From: Oasisia sp. SBJ-2009
Taxonomy: Eukaryota > Annelida > Polychaeta > Sabellida > Siboglinidae
Assembly (NCBI GenBank): GCA_964017155.1
Contig: OZ024865.1
Coordinates: 39,916,700 to 39,980,699 of the forward strand
DNA length: 64,000 bases
Direction of reading: 5' to 3'
Positions within the stretch are counted from its first letter, which is position 1. Each line of letters begins with the position of its first letter. Below, in pieces: positions 24,930-62,116 of this stretch. Both the position numbers and the translations under genes were made by a program. The notes beneath the pieces were generated by a model. That model made no database searches and had not been told where the DNA came from. It worked only from the letters and a program-made list of their open reading frames with translations.

Positions 24930-26282
24930 TTTGTATGTCATATGACAAGCCCCAGTCATCATCGTCATGTTCCAATTTCAAAAACTAATGTGTTATACAA
25001 AACCATTCGACACTGTTGCATTAAACTGTGGAATTATATAAGAGCAATGGATTCCACCAGAGATTGAATGATTATAATACAAATGCAATCGATTACGAGT
25101 ACAAATACTATGAAGATCCATGAGTATGGTTACGAGTACAATTACTCAAAAAACATGTGTAATCAATTACGATTATAATTACTTTATCATGTAATCATGA
25201 TTACTTTCATGATTACTAGCACAACCACTATTTACATCCATTAATTAATTAAATGTGTATTACACGACAATCTATGGGAGAGAATATCAGTTACTTGTAA
25301 TACACTCATAATAGAAACTTTGCTGATCTTTAAAATCATTTGAAAATACAACTGAACATGATGTACAATAGTTCATTCAAATAATTGGGGACTGGACCAT
25401 GAATGAAAATGGAAAAATAGCATAACACCAATATGGCGGCAGACAAGACTTGTGTGCTCTATTACCCCAATTTCCATAATAAATCATCATCTTCATCTCA
25501 CATACATCCAACATTTCCTTCCAGTTGTCTGTGTCACCACTAAGGAGTGGGGCGTCCTTCGACAGACCAGCGGCGTTCACACACACATGAAGGGTGCCAA
25601 GCTCCGAGCGAATTTTCTCGAACATGCTCGTTATGTCGTCATGGTTACGAAGGTCGCAGCGAACCACAGTGAGGCTGCCCTTGTTGCCCTCTCGCATCTT
25701 ACTCGACAGTGCCTGAAGGGTTTAAATTCCAGTGTAAAGAGCAGTCACATTGTAATCATAACATTTAATGTTTACTGTTTTCTTACAGTTCTAAGGATAT
25801 CTAACACAAGATATAATACATAATTTGGTGATAACTTACACAGCTATACTAAAACTAAATATAACTAGACTAAAGCTAATTATATATTAACTCATTAAAC
25901 ATAACTCCTAAAGACTGTGAAATGTCTTAATTATTATCTCTAATTTATACACACACGCACGCACGCACGCACGCACGCACGCATGCACACACACACTTAA
26001 TAATATAAGTTAATTGCATAATGTTATAAAATAATATTTAACAAAATATTTCTTTATTAGTTACTGCCGGTAATTTATGTTTAACGGATTTTTTAATTAC
26101 ACAATATCCATATGCTTCCTGACCACTACCCCACCACTCCAAAGGAATACCTGAACGTTGTCAACATTGCGGGCGCAGCCAACCACTTTCATGTCCCTGT
26201 TGAGTAATGCTAGAGCTACCGCTGCACCGATGCCAGACGAGGCTCCCGTCACTAGCGCCACTCGGCCGGCCCAACGCTCCAT
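17992..26282 (-). CDS. DHRS11: dehydrogenase/reductase SDR family member 11, 7 exons, 252 aa
   Basis: Cytosolic short-chain dehydrogenase. The vertebrate family is NADP(H)-dependent and acts on keto- and hydroxysteroids and other carbonyls; the substrate here is not known. The exons are 26282-26151, 25712-25506, 24360-24266, 23511-23382, 22657-22571, 21932-21867 and 18033-17992, all GT-AG, 759 nt in frame. The N-terminus MERWAGRVALVTGASSGIGA contains the cofactor glycine motif TGASSGIG (12-19). VVGCARN, then NAAG (NNAG in most SDRs), the catalytic Ser in NLCSMAGHR, and YGATK (YxxxK) follow, then ISPGLVETEF and the C-terminus DILMRSTEQVV. The length is close to the vertebrate protein (about 260 aa), and the order and wording match DHRS11 throughout. 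It is divergent from the PITP gene. The 3.8-kb last intron is unusual for so short a final exon. Confidence 0.95.
18208..18264. repeat. (AT)n array
   Basis: Perfect AT dinucleotides, about 170 bp upstream of the last DHRS11 exon in its intron 6. Confidence 0.95.
19085..19140 (-). repeat. SINE/LINE tail copy (GGCGCTATATAA)
   Basis: The minus strand reads GTGGATTTGGCGCTATATAA followed by an A-rich tail. Similar copies are at 19862-19915 (+) and about 19945-19995 (-), all between the arms of the inverted repeat. Confidence 0.5.
19862..19995. repeat. two opposed SINE/LINE tail copies
   Basis: Plus strand: AAGCGCCACAAACAATTATG then GGATGTGGCGCTACATAAAT. About 35 bp further on the same motif is inverted (atagcgccacatccaa). 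Confidence 0.5.
21867..21932 (-). CDS. DHRS11: DHRS11 exon 6
   Basis: 22 codons, GLEANDVAESVLYALSAPPH and then VQ. It matches the family stretch L(K/E)xxDVAExVxYxLSxPxHVQ. Acceptor TTTGCAG, donor GTGAAC. Confidence 0.92.
22571..22657 (-). CDS. DHRS11: DHRS11 exon 5
   Basis: 29 codons, EISPGLVETEFFVRLGGEQF to KNLK. It carries the SPG motif after the active site. Acceptor TTTCAG, donor GTTGGG (weak at +3). It is too short to appear as an open frame. Confidence 0.88.
23382..23511 (-). CDS. DHRS11: DHRS11 exon 4 (catalytic YxxxK)
   Basis: The split Ser codon opens SMAGHRTLNNKMNSF, then YGATKYAVRALTEGVRTEL. It contains the catalytic Tyr and Lys and ends IRVT before GTGAGT. Confidence 0.95.
24266..24360 (-). 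CDS. DHRS11: DHRS11 exon 3
   Basis: VNVLAVSICTREAVTLMRDS then GVDDGHIFNLC plus AG before donor GTCAGT. VDDGHI is a DHRS11 signature. Confidence 0.94.
24823..24926. repeat. (GT)n array
   Basis: About 50 GT units with a few GC/TT interruptions in DHRS11 intron 2. Confidence 0.95.
25506..25712 (-). CDS. DHRS11: DHRS11 exon 2
   Basis: 69 codons, ALSSKMREGNKGSLTVVRCD to DTDNWKEMLD. Includes RCDLRN (Asp at the adenine pocket) and the VNAAG motif. Acceptor CTTCAG, donor GTATGT. Confidence 0.94.
25951..25996. repeat. (GCAC)n / (CA)n short array
   Basis: About eight GCAC units followed by CA repeats, in DHRS11 intron 1. Confidence 0.9.
26151..26282 (-). CDS. DHRS11: DHRS11 exon 1
   Basis: 44 codons, MERWAGRVALVTGASSGIGA to CARNVDNVQ, with donor GTATTC. 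The ATG at 26282 matches the family start MERW. Confidence 0.94.
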
Positions 26283-26739
26283 TGTCACGACGCTAGGTGC
26301 AATCTAACTTATCTATGAAACACAAGACACGAGCTGACTTCAGAGAGACACAGCAAACATTAAATAAATACACGTTTTCTCATTTAAACTACTTCTCTAG
26401 GCCTTGGGTTTGGCATGTCACCATGTCCATGCGCCGGCCATCGAACCTCTGAGTTCAAAGTTTGATACACCGACCTTCACATTTACGATTAAAGTAGTAT
26501 TCAGTGGCGCCCTCTGGCGAATATAGCGGAGTTATATTATTGCATTCGTAATTTCGCCGCGAAGATATATATTTTAATATTATGCTTTGCTTATAAAATC
26601 CATATTCAGTGTCACTGCTCGAAGCCGTCATACGGCATCGTTGTTTCGTATTAATTAACAGGTGTACGAGTTTAATAATAACTAACTTATAAACTATATA
26701 TCATATGCAAGAACTTTTACTACACGCAGATATACATAC

Positions 26740-26876
<137 letters not shown>

Positions 26877-27284
26877 TACCACACACACAAATAAAACCAT
26901 CCAAGAATATTTCCATTTAAGACATGTTTTCCACTAATAAAAAATATTTCGATCTCGGCCTGCAAGAAAAAGAAAAATACTCTAACATTTATTATAAACA
27001 AACAAATAACCAGAAAGACATACATCAGACATACCTTATCGCAACTGCTTCAAAAAAGCTTTCTTCCACAAATTGCATTTGACAAAATGTACACCCATTG
27101 ATATCTAGCCTATGTAAATTACTGCAAAACATGTATCTTAATTAAATAAATGTGACGCAGAATATGACACCATGCAATAACTGCTACAATTGCAAACAGA
27201 ATATACCAGCTGAAGCATAAATATTATTTTGCCTGCCTAAATTGTTTAATATTGTTTGTAATTATTTAATACATCATGGAAATT

Positions 27285-28478
27285 ATAATTCTGATTCTGA
27301 TTCTGATAGTTTGTAGTACAAAACCCCTACTGGGGCATCACGCACTAGTGAGGGTGGTTGGTTTCAGGATGGCTGGCTTCATGTTATCTGGAAGTGGAAT
27401 AAGAGTATGTGTGCTTGGGAATGTGGAATTAGGATGGGGTGGGTGGGGAAAAGTACAATTTAATGTTGGGGGATGACATGGGTGTGGTAAGGATGGGATG
27501 TGGAGGGGGTCTGGGGGGGGGTATGTTGTCTATTAGAGGTGCCTCAAGGGTGCAGTTGTCAGGTTAATATCCTGCAATGCACCCTTGAAGGCGTCAAGAC
27601 TGTTGTGGGCAAACACGTTAGGTGGAAGTTTGTTCCACTGGGCTATTGTTCGGGGGAAAAAACTGTATTTATAATAGTTGTGAGAGGTGGATATTTGTCT
27701 GTATTTGTGTGGGTGGTTGGATCTTGTTTGGCTGTGTCCGGGTATGAGGTATTGATTGGGATTGATGTCTACAAGATTGTTGGTTATTTTGTATAGTGTG
27801 CAAAGTCTGGCCTCAGCCCTCCTCTGGTCCAGGGTTGGCCAGGAGAGGGCAGAGGCCAAGGTGCATCCAGATGTCTCCCAGCTGTAATTGTGGGCCACGA
27901 ATCTTGCTGCCCGGTGCTGGACGCCCTCTAGATGGTTGATATTTCGGATGGTATATGGGTCCCACACCGGGCAGCAGTACTCGAGGTGTGGGCGGACCAG
28001 ACTCCTATAGGCATATATCTTGATGGATTGTGGGATAGATTTTAGGTTTCTTTTAATAAATCCAAGTTTGCTATTTGCCTTATTTACTATTTTGTTGATG
28101 TGTGGATTCCAGGAGAGGTTGTTTGATATATCTATGCCAAGGTGGGTTGCTACTGGTACTGCTCTGAGTGGTTCGTCATGTATTGTGTATGGGTTGTGTA
28201 TGGGTGATTTAGATCTGGTGATGTGCATAATTTCGCATTTGGATGGATTGAAAGTCATTTGCCATGTTTTTTCCCAGTCAGTTAGTCTGTCAAGGTCGTT
28301 CTGTAGGTTGTCTTGGTCGGTGTGGTTATTGATCTGTCGGTATAGCATTGCGTCGTCGGCGAAAAGTTTGAGGGAGGTTCCTGGTGAAATATGGGAGGGC
28401 ATGTCGTTTATGTAAAGAAGGAAGAGGAGGGGGCCAAGGACAGTGCCCTGTGGGACTCCAGAGCTCACGTATACCTGA
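27285..28478 (-). mobile_element. 5'-truncated CR1/Jockey-type LINE with 3' tail repeat
   Basis: The copy keeps an uninterrupted 3' half of the reverse transcriptase and about 240 bp of 3' UTR. It ends in tandem ATCAGA-type units on the minus strand (attctgattctgattctgat on the plus strand, about 27289-27308). Truncation falls in the RT domain just before SGVPQG. It splits the DHRS11-PITP intergenic region. Confidence 0.88.
27533..28468 (-). pseudogene. non-LTR reverse transcriptase, C-terminal 311 codons (5' truncated)
   Basis: The open frame of about 311 codons starts inside the RT domain at SSGVPQGTVLGPLLFLLYIN. It contains the catalytic FADD (LKLFADDAMLY), then WQMTFNPSKCEIM, HLGIDISNNLSW, RSLVRPHLEYCCPVWDPY, a YYKYSFFPRTIAQWNKLPP C-terminal block, and a stop. 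There is no internal stop or frameshift, so the insertion looks fairly young. It lacks endonuclease, fingers and a start, so it cannot make a working enzyme. Clade assignment (CR1/Jockey superfamily) is by motif only. Confidence 0.88.
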
Positions 28479-28744
28479 CCCGACTTTTTGCTTTGCTACT
28501 AATTATATTCTTATTAGAAAACCAAAAGACAGTTTCACCATTGACACCATTGTGTAGTATTAGTTTGTTAGAGCTATTAGTACCGTTAAATATGAGTTTC
28601 ATAAATGCACATGTGTATAAAAAACAACGACTAACGTACCATAATGTCTACGTAAATTACAATTACATCTCCTCACCTCCAACACTGCCTAAGCATCAAC
28701 ATACACCCCTTCCTCAAAGAGGCGTGAATATTTGGGGGCAATCC

Positions 28745-28835
28745 TATTAAATAAATAAATAAAAATAAATAAAATAAACTTATATAGCGCCAAATCTAGC
28801 TTTAAAACTATTCAGGGCGCTTTACATGTACATTT
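28745..28835 (-). repeat. SINE/LINE tail copy with A/T-rich end
   Basis: The minus strand reads TGTAAAGCGCCCTGAATAGT, then GATTTGGCGCTATATAAG and TTTATT repeats. It is the clearest copy of the tail family, lying about 200 bp upstream of PITP exon 1. Confidence 0.6.
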
Positions 28836-29028
28836 ACATATTAACTGTCCACATACCAAAAAGTCTCGTAGCTCTATCCACAGACCAGATAATAATGGGA
28901 CGTTTTCATTGAACGCGGTGTGCACTTCATATCCGGGTACCTGTTGGCGGAATGACGTCATTTTATTCGGTACACCCATGCATGCTTGTGTACGCCGACT
29001 CTGACGTTTGGTGAAAGGAGTTGCGAAA

Positions 29029-54710
<25,682 letters not shown>

Positions 54711-56405
54711 GAACTTGTTGATTGGTGTCGTCGTTGGTCGCCGCATAATCTCACTTGGCGCATATCGTTAGGCTGTCTGTACATTGAGTCATATCCGACT
54801 GCCTGCGACATGACGCAGACTGTCGGGGGTGACCACAAGCAAGTCGTGACCTCATTGTGACCCCACCGTGACCTCTGGTCATGATCGTGTATCCAGCTTG
54901 CGTGTGGCCTCGTTCTTGCCCCAGTATCACGCGAGGCTACAAGTCACCCCACCCCACTGTGTCGCCGTCACTTCACATCTATGTGCAGGTCATAATCTGG
55001 GTCAGTAAACGGGTCAGGTCATGACCTGGGGGTCACTTATGTTAGTTTGAATAATTTTCCTGGGTCGGTAATATTTATCCACATACAATAGTTGGTGAAA
55101 AACGTAACGTGTTTCTCTCGGAAAAGGCAGATGTTATACTTTCTTGGTTTTTGTGCTATTTGGTGATACGTGTTGAAGAAATCATCTAACGAAATATTGA
55201 CAATCAGTTTATGGTTTAACGAATTGTTATAGGAACTGCCTGAATCCAACACCTGGAGTTGATCAAAGTTCTCCCGCAAATTTGTTGGTTCATCGTCAGT
55301 AATGGTTGCCCCCCATATTTATAAGTAGCAAGCAATAAGGTGAACATGCGATACCACTTAAGTAAGTCACTCGTGTTGCTGTAGAGATTAGTCCTGTTTC
55401 AAGTGTTAAATAGTGACATATTCCAGCACATTCCGTCGCAGAGTGGCTGGATTGATGATCTGATGACATTCCTAGTCCCCGACCCACTCCATCTGGACAA
55501 AGTTCTGTGATATATGAGGCTCGTCAGCATAAGGTCCTCACCCACCAGACTTCGTTCTAGGATCATCCACAAACACTGAGTTTGCTGGGACATGCACAGA
55601 CAAAACACTTCACAGATGCACCAAACTAATGATGACGTCTTGTATATTGTCAGTATGCTGTCATGCGTCGTCTGATGTCATGTATGCTGTCACGTGATTG
55701 ATGTCACGTATGTTGTCACGTGACAGGTTGTGACCCCCTACTGTCATGTTTACTGTCTTGCGTCACATCGGCTGTCGCGCACAATTGTGTTGTATATTTT
55801 ATTCACATTCATTCACTGAGTTTTGTACTTAGGATGCAATTCACTGATGGCTGTATTTCTGTCTTTACGTGCCATTATTCCTGTTTTCATGAGAATTAAA
55901 TGTCTTGCTGCAGTTGATAAGATCTTGTTTTTAAGGGGGTGGATGCCCCCAGAGTTAGTTACCTCATTGACTGTTCCTCAATCAGCTTATCAACTCGTAA
56001 ATCTGTTCGTCAACAAAATAAATTGTATGTCTCTGTGTTCTAGGCCCCCCAGTTGTATCTATGTTGGAACCTGACTATTATGATCACTTTCAACTCTGCC
56101 AGGTTGTCCTTAATAGCCAGGTGACTGTATTGACATTTGGGTATGTGTTGTTGGGTTTCTGTAAAACGGGAGGTAGGAGGCAACCTTGCCTGAAATGAGA
56201 GTCACTGTAATTGACAGTGAGATGCATGTATTGTGTACATTTGGTTGATGTCCGCAGCAAAATGACCTACATGGGTGATTGTGTGGCGAGTCCCGACGTC
56301 AGAAATATGGCGTCAACTGACAGCAGCGACTTTATCAAAGGCTACTTTTAAATTGTCTAGTGAATTCCTCAACATGTTCTGTGTCGTTAGCAATGTGTAA
56401 ATAAA
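54711..56405 (+). promoter_or_regulatory. PITP 3' UTR with AATAAA at 56400-56405
   Basis: No further coding exon follows. The first good AATAAA after the stop is at 56400-56405, followed by T/G-rich DNA, giving a roughly 1.7-kb 3' UTR. The repeated cysteine-free open frames in it look random. The exact cleavage site is not seen. Confidence 0.5.
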
Positions 56406-58430
56406 GGTCACAAGACTACTACGTCTTGTGTGTTAGCAAGGTGAAGCAGCAATGTCGTTCTTGTCGGTTCCATTTCAAGGGATCTGTTTCTACCAGTGTT
56501 TGCTCGTTTTATGCTCGGAAGTCGAGCGGGTGTAGATAATTTTACTGCGCTTCGGCAAAGGATTGCGCTGTGTTACAAGGCTGCTACTACAGACTATTTA
56601 AATTAGGGTGTATTGGATCATTATGCGTTATTAAAATGTATACTTAGAACATGAGATTTTGTGATAATGCAAGATGCTTCGATCTAGTTATTATTTTCTT
56701 ATCAGTTAAGGGCTTTGTAAGTATAAAAACACCAGTAATCCACAAACATTGGATAAGATCAATGGCACCCACCCACCTTCATAAAAAAATGGAAATGCCA
56801 GTCAATTGCAATGATATGGCCGTTGACATTAATCAATCCCTTCAAGTGACGGAACTGTTAAGATAATTACAGGGTGTACACAGACAGGGTACCAGTTCAA
56901 GAATGGGTAGAACATAAGTAAGTGAATTGCAAAGTTCTGGTTTATTTTATAAAACACTAACCACACGTTTGCAGGCACAGCTGTATATTAAATGTATATT
57001 AAAAGCAGAATTTGCCCACTTGTTTTCTCTGAAGTACTATATTTAATAGTTTTATTCCAAATCCAAATTACTTTTAGATTATTTGTTTTTATATTGCCAA
57101 AGGTTTACAAGGGTGCTCCATTCGTTTTTAATGTAAAGCCACGAACAATATCAAGTAGTATTTACCGAGAAAAAACAACTAAATTCAACAGTTGTGTTAA
57201 AAATCTCCCAACTCGAAATCTTTTTTATTTTACCATTACGGCGAATGGAAAGTATCCCCTTTGGTATGCTACCTCGTTACGTTCGCAGATTAAATTTTTA
57301 ATATTAAGCATTTCCATGTGTCCATTTGTTAAATGGTGATTATTTACGACGTGACTCTGAAATGTTGGAATAAAATAAATTAATAGGAAAAGCCACTTGA
57401 ATATTTTGTTCCTTATATTTACAACATATAAGTTGAAGAAGTAGACTTAGTAGTAGATAACATTATTGCGAATATTTGACTTCATTATACATATCCAAGA
57501 CCTAGAGGCCTAGACTAAACAAAACATCGCAGATATGATGACCTTGCGGGGGTCGTCTGCTCAGATGTCAACAGCTAAGAGTATTGAGATATTCTTTCAA
57601 ATTTTCAGATCAAGCATTGTTGTGCTGAGTTATCAGTGAAAATATATAGCAAAATGGTGAAATAAAAACTTCATTGTATTATAAGAGAACATACATGTGC
57701 AAGACTGTTTACTTATACCTAGACATTTACAAGTAATTTATTTTAGGACACACATTCATCAATATAAGTTGTCTTCTTATAATTAAACATTGCATAAAAT
57801 GCATTATACATACATTCCTGTACCTCTATGGTTATGCCTATGCCTTTGCGACTGAATCAAAACCAAAGAGCAAAACAGAAAGTTTTATTTTCCACCAACC
57901 CCATTCTGATTCATAATCACGACACCTACTGTGACCTACCCCTAGTGAGTCCTATTCATTAATTCAACCACTAAGACAAGTCAATCAATCAATGTTTATT
58001 TTACAGTCACCGAGAGCAAATCAATGAACGTCTGTAAACTTGTAACAAAGTTAAAATTTAAATACGGGGCAAACCGGTTTTTGAGTATAAACACTTCACT
58101 GCACCATAATCCGTGATGGTAATATACAAAACCGTGACGGGGCTAGTGACAGTACCAAAATTGTATTATCAAGAAAAATCACTACTGTCAGTAGTATTTT
58201 CTTGATAATACAATTTGGAGTATTTGGTCTTGTTAGTCGTGTAAAATAATAGGTGCTTCACTCTAAGTCTAACCAGTTTCATCAAAGTATAAATTGCTTA
58301 TACCATTACAAGAACGTTTAAGGCATCATATGGAAACGTGCCTTGTTTGTTTACACGAGAAATTTCGAATGACTTACTACTCGTTGGTACTAGTAGTAGG
58401 CTCTACGGCTACGTAAAATTATTATGCCGC
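56406..58430. other. intergenic region after PITP
   Basis: AT-rich, with no recognisable gene. A near-perfect hairpin lies at 58155-58218. The open frame at 56992-57339 has no recognisable domain and no splice context, and is taken as chance. Confidence 0.55.
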
Positions 58431-58443
58431 CACCTACCTTATC

Positions 58444-60009
58444 TTAGGACGGTTCTGATCGTAGGATTCTGTGTTCCTCTGTGATCAGCTCTTCGTTTTC
58501 ATTATCTATTAATATTAAATCGCGTGTTCCGGTTCTATTGTTAGTAATTCTTAACGGTGCTTCGAAGTCATATAAAATATCCTGGTTATACCAAAATTTG
58601 TCTAGTCGTGTTTTAAATGAATTTAGTGATTTTGCTGTTACCACTGTGTCAGGGAGACTATTCCATGGTTCGGTAATTCGAATTGGAAATAAATGTTTTC
58701 TTAAGTTTAGTTTGGCTCTTTGTGTGAATAGTTTTAGGGAATGTCCTCTGTTTCCTGTTCTTTGTGATATCTCTTTGTTTTTCAACAGATGTGGTACAGA
58801 TTCGTGGTCATAAATGTTGTGTATTATTTTATAGACTTCTATCATGTCTCCTCTTAATCTTCAATATGCTAATGTAGGCAGTTTAAGCAATTTGAGTCTT
58901 TCTATATATGATAGGTCCCTCATACCTGGTAATTCTTTAGTGGCTCTTCTCTGAATATTTTCTAAGGCAATTTTGTGTTTTATTTTATATGGGTGCCATA
59001 CTGCCATAGCATAGTCTAGGTGTGATCTAACCATTGTTTTGTAGAGTGGCAAAAAAGTATGTTTATCTAGAAATTGGAAGGTTCTTCTAATTATTTTGGT
59101 CATTTTAGTTGCCTTGTTTACCACTTGGCTTATATGTTGATCAAATGTGAGTTTTGAGTCAAAGGTTACCCCTAGGTCTTTTTGTTTATCATGTGTGTCT
59201 ATTGTTTTTGTGATATTGTTCATTGTTATGTAGTATTGATTTTCACCTACATAATTTTTTCCAATTTCCATGTGTACATTTATCTGGGTGTAGGTAGTGT
59301 GAGCATCCAATCATGACTCCATTTTTCTATGGTGGTTATGTCCTGTTGTAGTATATCTTGGTCATTGGTATTTTTTATAGATCTAAATATTTTAATATCA
59401 TCAGCAAATAGAAATGTGTCAGATTGAGTAAGGTATGGTAAGTCGTTTATGTATAATTCAAAGAGTAAAGGTCCTAGGACTGTTCCCTGCGGTATTCCAG
59501 ATGTTACATCATGCCAATTCGACTCTTTCCCATTTACTGCCACCTTTTGTCTTCTGTTTGAGATGAAAGCCTCTATCCAGTTTACTATTTCTTTACTAAT
59601 ATTTAGACTGTTTAATTTTTGTGTGTGGTACAGTGTCGCAGGCCTTTTTAAAGTCCATGTATATAACATCTGTGTGGTGTCCTCTGTCTATTTCATAGGT
59701 CCATGTATCTAGTATTGTTATTAGTTGTAAGACTGTAGATCTGCCAGAAATAAAGCCATACTGTTTTGGACTGAAAAGACCATTTTCTTTCATATAACTG
59801 GTAATGTGATTTCTGACTATTTTTCCCATACATTTGCAGACTATGCTTGTTAGACTTATTGGACGGTAATTACTGGCTAATTTTTTATTTCCATTTTTGT
59901 AGATTGCTGATATCTTTGCATCCTTCCAATCATCAGGAATACAAGATATATTTATCGATGTTTCAAATATTTTACACAGAGGGTGACAAATTACATCTGA
60001 CAGCTCCAT
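58444..60009 (-). pseudogene. LINE reverse transcriptase, frameshifted
   Basis: Blocks in order: CIPDDWKDAKISAIYKNGNK, NYRPISLTSIVCK, FISGRSTVLQL, YMDFKKACDTVPH; then SNRRQKVAVNG, GIPQGTVLGPLLFELYINDL, FLFADDIKIF; then DLGVTFDSKLTFDQHI and PLYKTMVRSHLDYAMAVWHP; and finally LKLFTQRAKLNLRKHLFPIR with EPWNSLPD. The FADD catalytic motif is intact but four frames are used. Confidence 0.85.
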
Positions 60010-60714
60010 TAGTAGCCTAGTGCTTATTTTCGTCAGGACCAGGTGATTTACTAATGTTAAGTTCTTTTATAATTGATAATATAGGGTCTTGAGTTATAGT
60101 TAATTTATCCATTTCTGTTTTGTTGTTAACTGTGGGCATAGTTGGAATATACCCTGGCTATTCTGTAGTAAAGACACTAGAGAAGTAGTCTGCAAATATA
60201 TTTCCTTTTTCTTCATCTTTTGTTGTTGTTTGTGATTTTGAATCTGTGTAATCTGTGTTTAATTCACCGATTCCTTGTTTGATTGTAGTTTTGGATTTGT
60301 AGTATCTCCAGAATACTTTTGGGTTTTTCTTTGTCTGGTTTACTAAGTTTCATTCAAACTCCTTTCGGAGCTTTCTTGTTAATGCTCTGAGTTTATTTCT
60401 ACTTTTGCAGTATTCTAGATACTTTGTCCCATCCCTGGTCTCCATATATCGTGTCCATAGTCTATTTTTACGTCTGATTAGCTTTCTGGTGTTAGCGTTT
60501 AAAGGGAAGTTTCCCTTTCTATTACTTGAGACTTCCTTTTGAGGTACATATTTATCCTCTAATGTATGTAATATTGTTTTAAGGATCTCCCATTGATCAT
60601 TTACATTGTCCTTACAAAGTCTGAATTCATCTTCCCAGTTTATGTGTGCGAGGTCGGTCCTCATTTCATCATAATTAGCCATGTTGAAAAGCTTTCTCTT
60701 TTTTGTATAATTGT

Positions 60715-61510
60715 TTATAGCGACATTGCAGAGAATGTTAAATCTGATGACACTGTGATCACTTTTACCCAAAGGGTAATTTCATCTATATTGTCTTCCT
60801 CATTTGATAAGATTAAATCTAAGATATTTGACTTATTTGTCCCTCTTCCTCTAGTTGGTTTTTTAACATGTTGGAACATAAAGTTGTCCCTGAGACATTC
60901 GATGAATTTAAAAGGTATATTATTTGGGTTTTCTGATTTGGTTGTCCAAAGATCCCAGTTTATATCTGGTAGATTGTAATCACCTGTGAGTACAATATGT
61001 GTATATTTAAGTTTGGACACTGACCCAATCATATTTAGGAGTTCAGTGTTGTTTTCCTCTGTCCCCCCATCACTTCTATATAAACATCCAAATAGTAGTT
61101 TTGTTTTGTTTTTAAGTTTGACATCTATAAATAAGCATTCTTTGAAAGTTGTGAGAATATTTATTTGTTCTGCTTGTAGGGTATTAATTGTATAAATTAT
61201 GATATCTCTACCTTCACTAGATTCAATGTTTTTGGTGAACATGGTGTATCCTTTTATGGAAAATTCTGGGATTGTTACATTGCATTTTGGGTTTTACCTC
61301 GTTTATAGCAATTATGTGGGGTTTTAATTCTTCAATTCTTCTTTCAAATTCATTCAATTTATTTCTTAGTTGATCTGCATTTGTATAGAAACACAGGATA
61401 TTGTTCATTTCAGAATTTTCATTTATTGTGTTTACCTTTCTGTCTGCATTTTTTTGCGGGTGTCTAGTGTTTATTGTGTTTTCCTTATCTTTCTTATTTT
61501 TCGTTCCCAT
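60715..61510 (-). pseudogene. LINE apurinic-type endonuclease domain, frameshifted
   Basis: Frame one has ILCFYTNADQLRNKLNEFER and KPHIIAINEVKPK (the NARSLRNK...ITETW block). Frame two has LLFGCLYRSDGG, HIVLTGDYNLPDINWD (catalytic GDYNxPxxxW), and LDLILSNEEDNI. A third frame resumes with GKSDHSVIRF (SDH motif). The three frames show two frameshifts. Confidence 0.8.
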
Positions 61511-61944
61511 GGTGGACCCCTGACTCTGTATATGTATTCCCCCGACTGATCAGCTGCTTCCTGTCTCTTTGCTTCTTCAAATAGTTTTTTTGATTCCTCT
61601 CTTTCTTGTTTTGTTTTGTCATGGTCTATTTTGATGTTTCCAAATTTTTCATTGTTTTTCAGTCGGTGGAAATTTCTCAGGATAGAACGTTTATTGTCAC
61701 CGTTTGGAAATTTGATCTGAAGTGGTCTGGGATTGCTTGTATCTTCGCTTAATTTTCCAACTCTACGGATTTCCATGTGCATGATGGTGTCTGTTTCAGT
61801 GAAGTTGTGGTCTATTTCTGTGCATAATTCCAGGATTTGTTGTTCGTCGTGTTGCTTCTTTGTGGTTTTTAGCTGGGATGTTGATTCCTGCCTCGCCCAA
61901 TTTCGAAATTCCTGGCTATGCTTTCCATCCCTCACGATTGACAT
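61471..61944 (-). pseudogene. LINE ORF1 with RRM-like domain
   Basis: The 157-codon frame contains a coiled region and then RRVGKLSEDTSNPRPLQIKF, RSILRNFHRLKNNEKFGNIK and DHDKTKQEREESKKLFEEAK, the standard ORF1 nucleic-acid-binding block of CR1/L2/Jockey LINEs. It ends GPPWERKIRKIRK and a stop. A THAP-like start lies just upstream in another frame. Confidence 0.72.
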
Positions 61945-62047
61945 TACCTTCCCAAGCTTCTAATCTTTTCCTATCAAAAGTGAATCCATATAATTTAAAT
62001 TCGTTGCTGTTGTTAGAGCATCCCCAAGCAGAACAGCAAGGCATTTT
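61916..62047 (-). pseudogene. THAP-like zinc-finger start at the LINE 5' edge
   Basis: The ATG near 62046 begins MPCCSAWGCSNNSNEFKLYG, then FTFDRKRLEAW and NREGWKA and a stop. MPxxC-xxxC-xNN with a later Trp and REGW is the pattern of the THAP domain. The closing C-x2-H pair is missing because the frame stops. It may be part of the LINE ORF1 (frame-shifted) or a host first exon; AAG|GTAATG inside it could be a splice donor. Confidence 0.5.
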
Positions 62048-62116
62048 ATGGTATACGGTGTACTGCTTGAACTTGATTGAAGACGCTTTAATTTTGAACG
62101 AAAATGGCGTCCACAT

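Larger units (their letters stand above)
58430..62075 (-). mobile_element. decayed near-full-length CR1/L2-like LINE
   Basis: Read from high to low coordinates it has an ORF1 (61944-61471), an endonuclease domain in two frames (61510-60715), a linker (60772-60350), RT fingers and palm (60009-59280), thumb (59310-58861) and a C-terminal block (58845-58444). At least six frameshifts or stops separate the parts, so it is inactive. Order and motifs place it in the CR1/L2 group of the Jockey superfamily. The exact clade is not determined. Confidence 0.88.

Noticed and set aside
56992..57339. 115-codon frame downstream of PITP
   Set aside because: AT-rich with no homology or splice context; expected by chance at this length.
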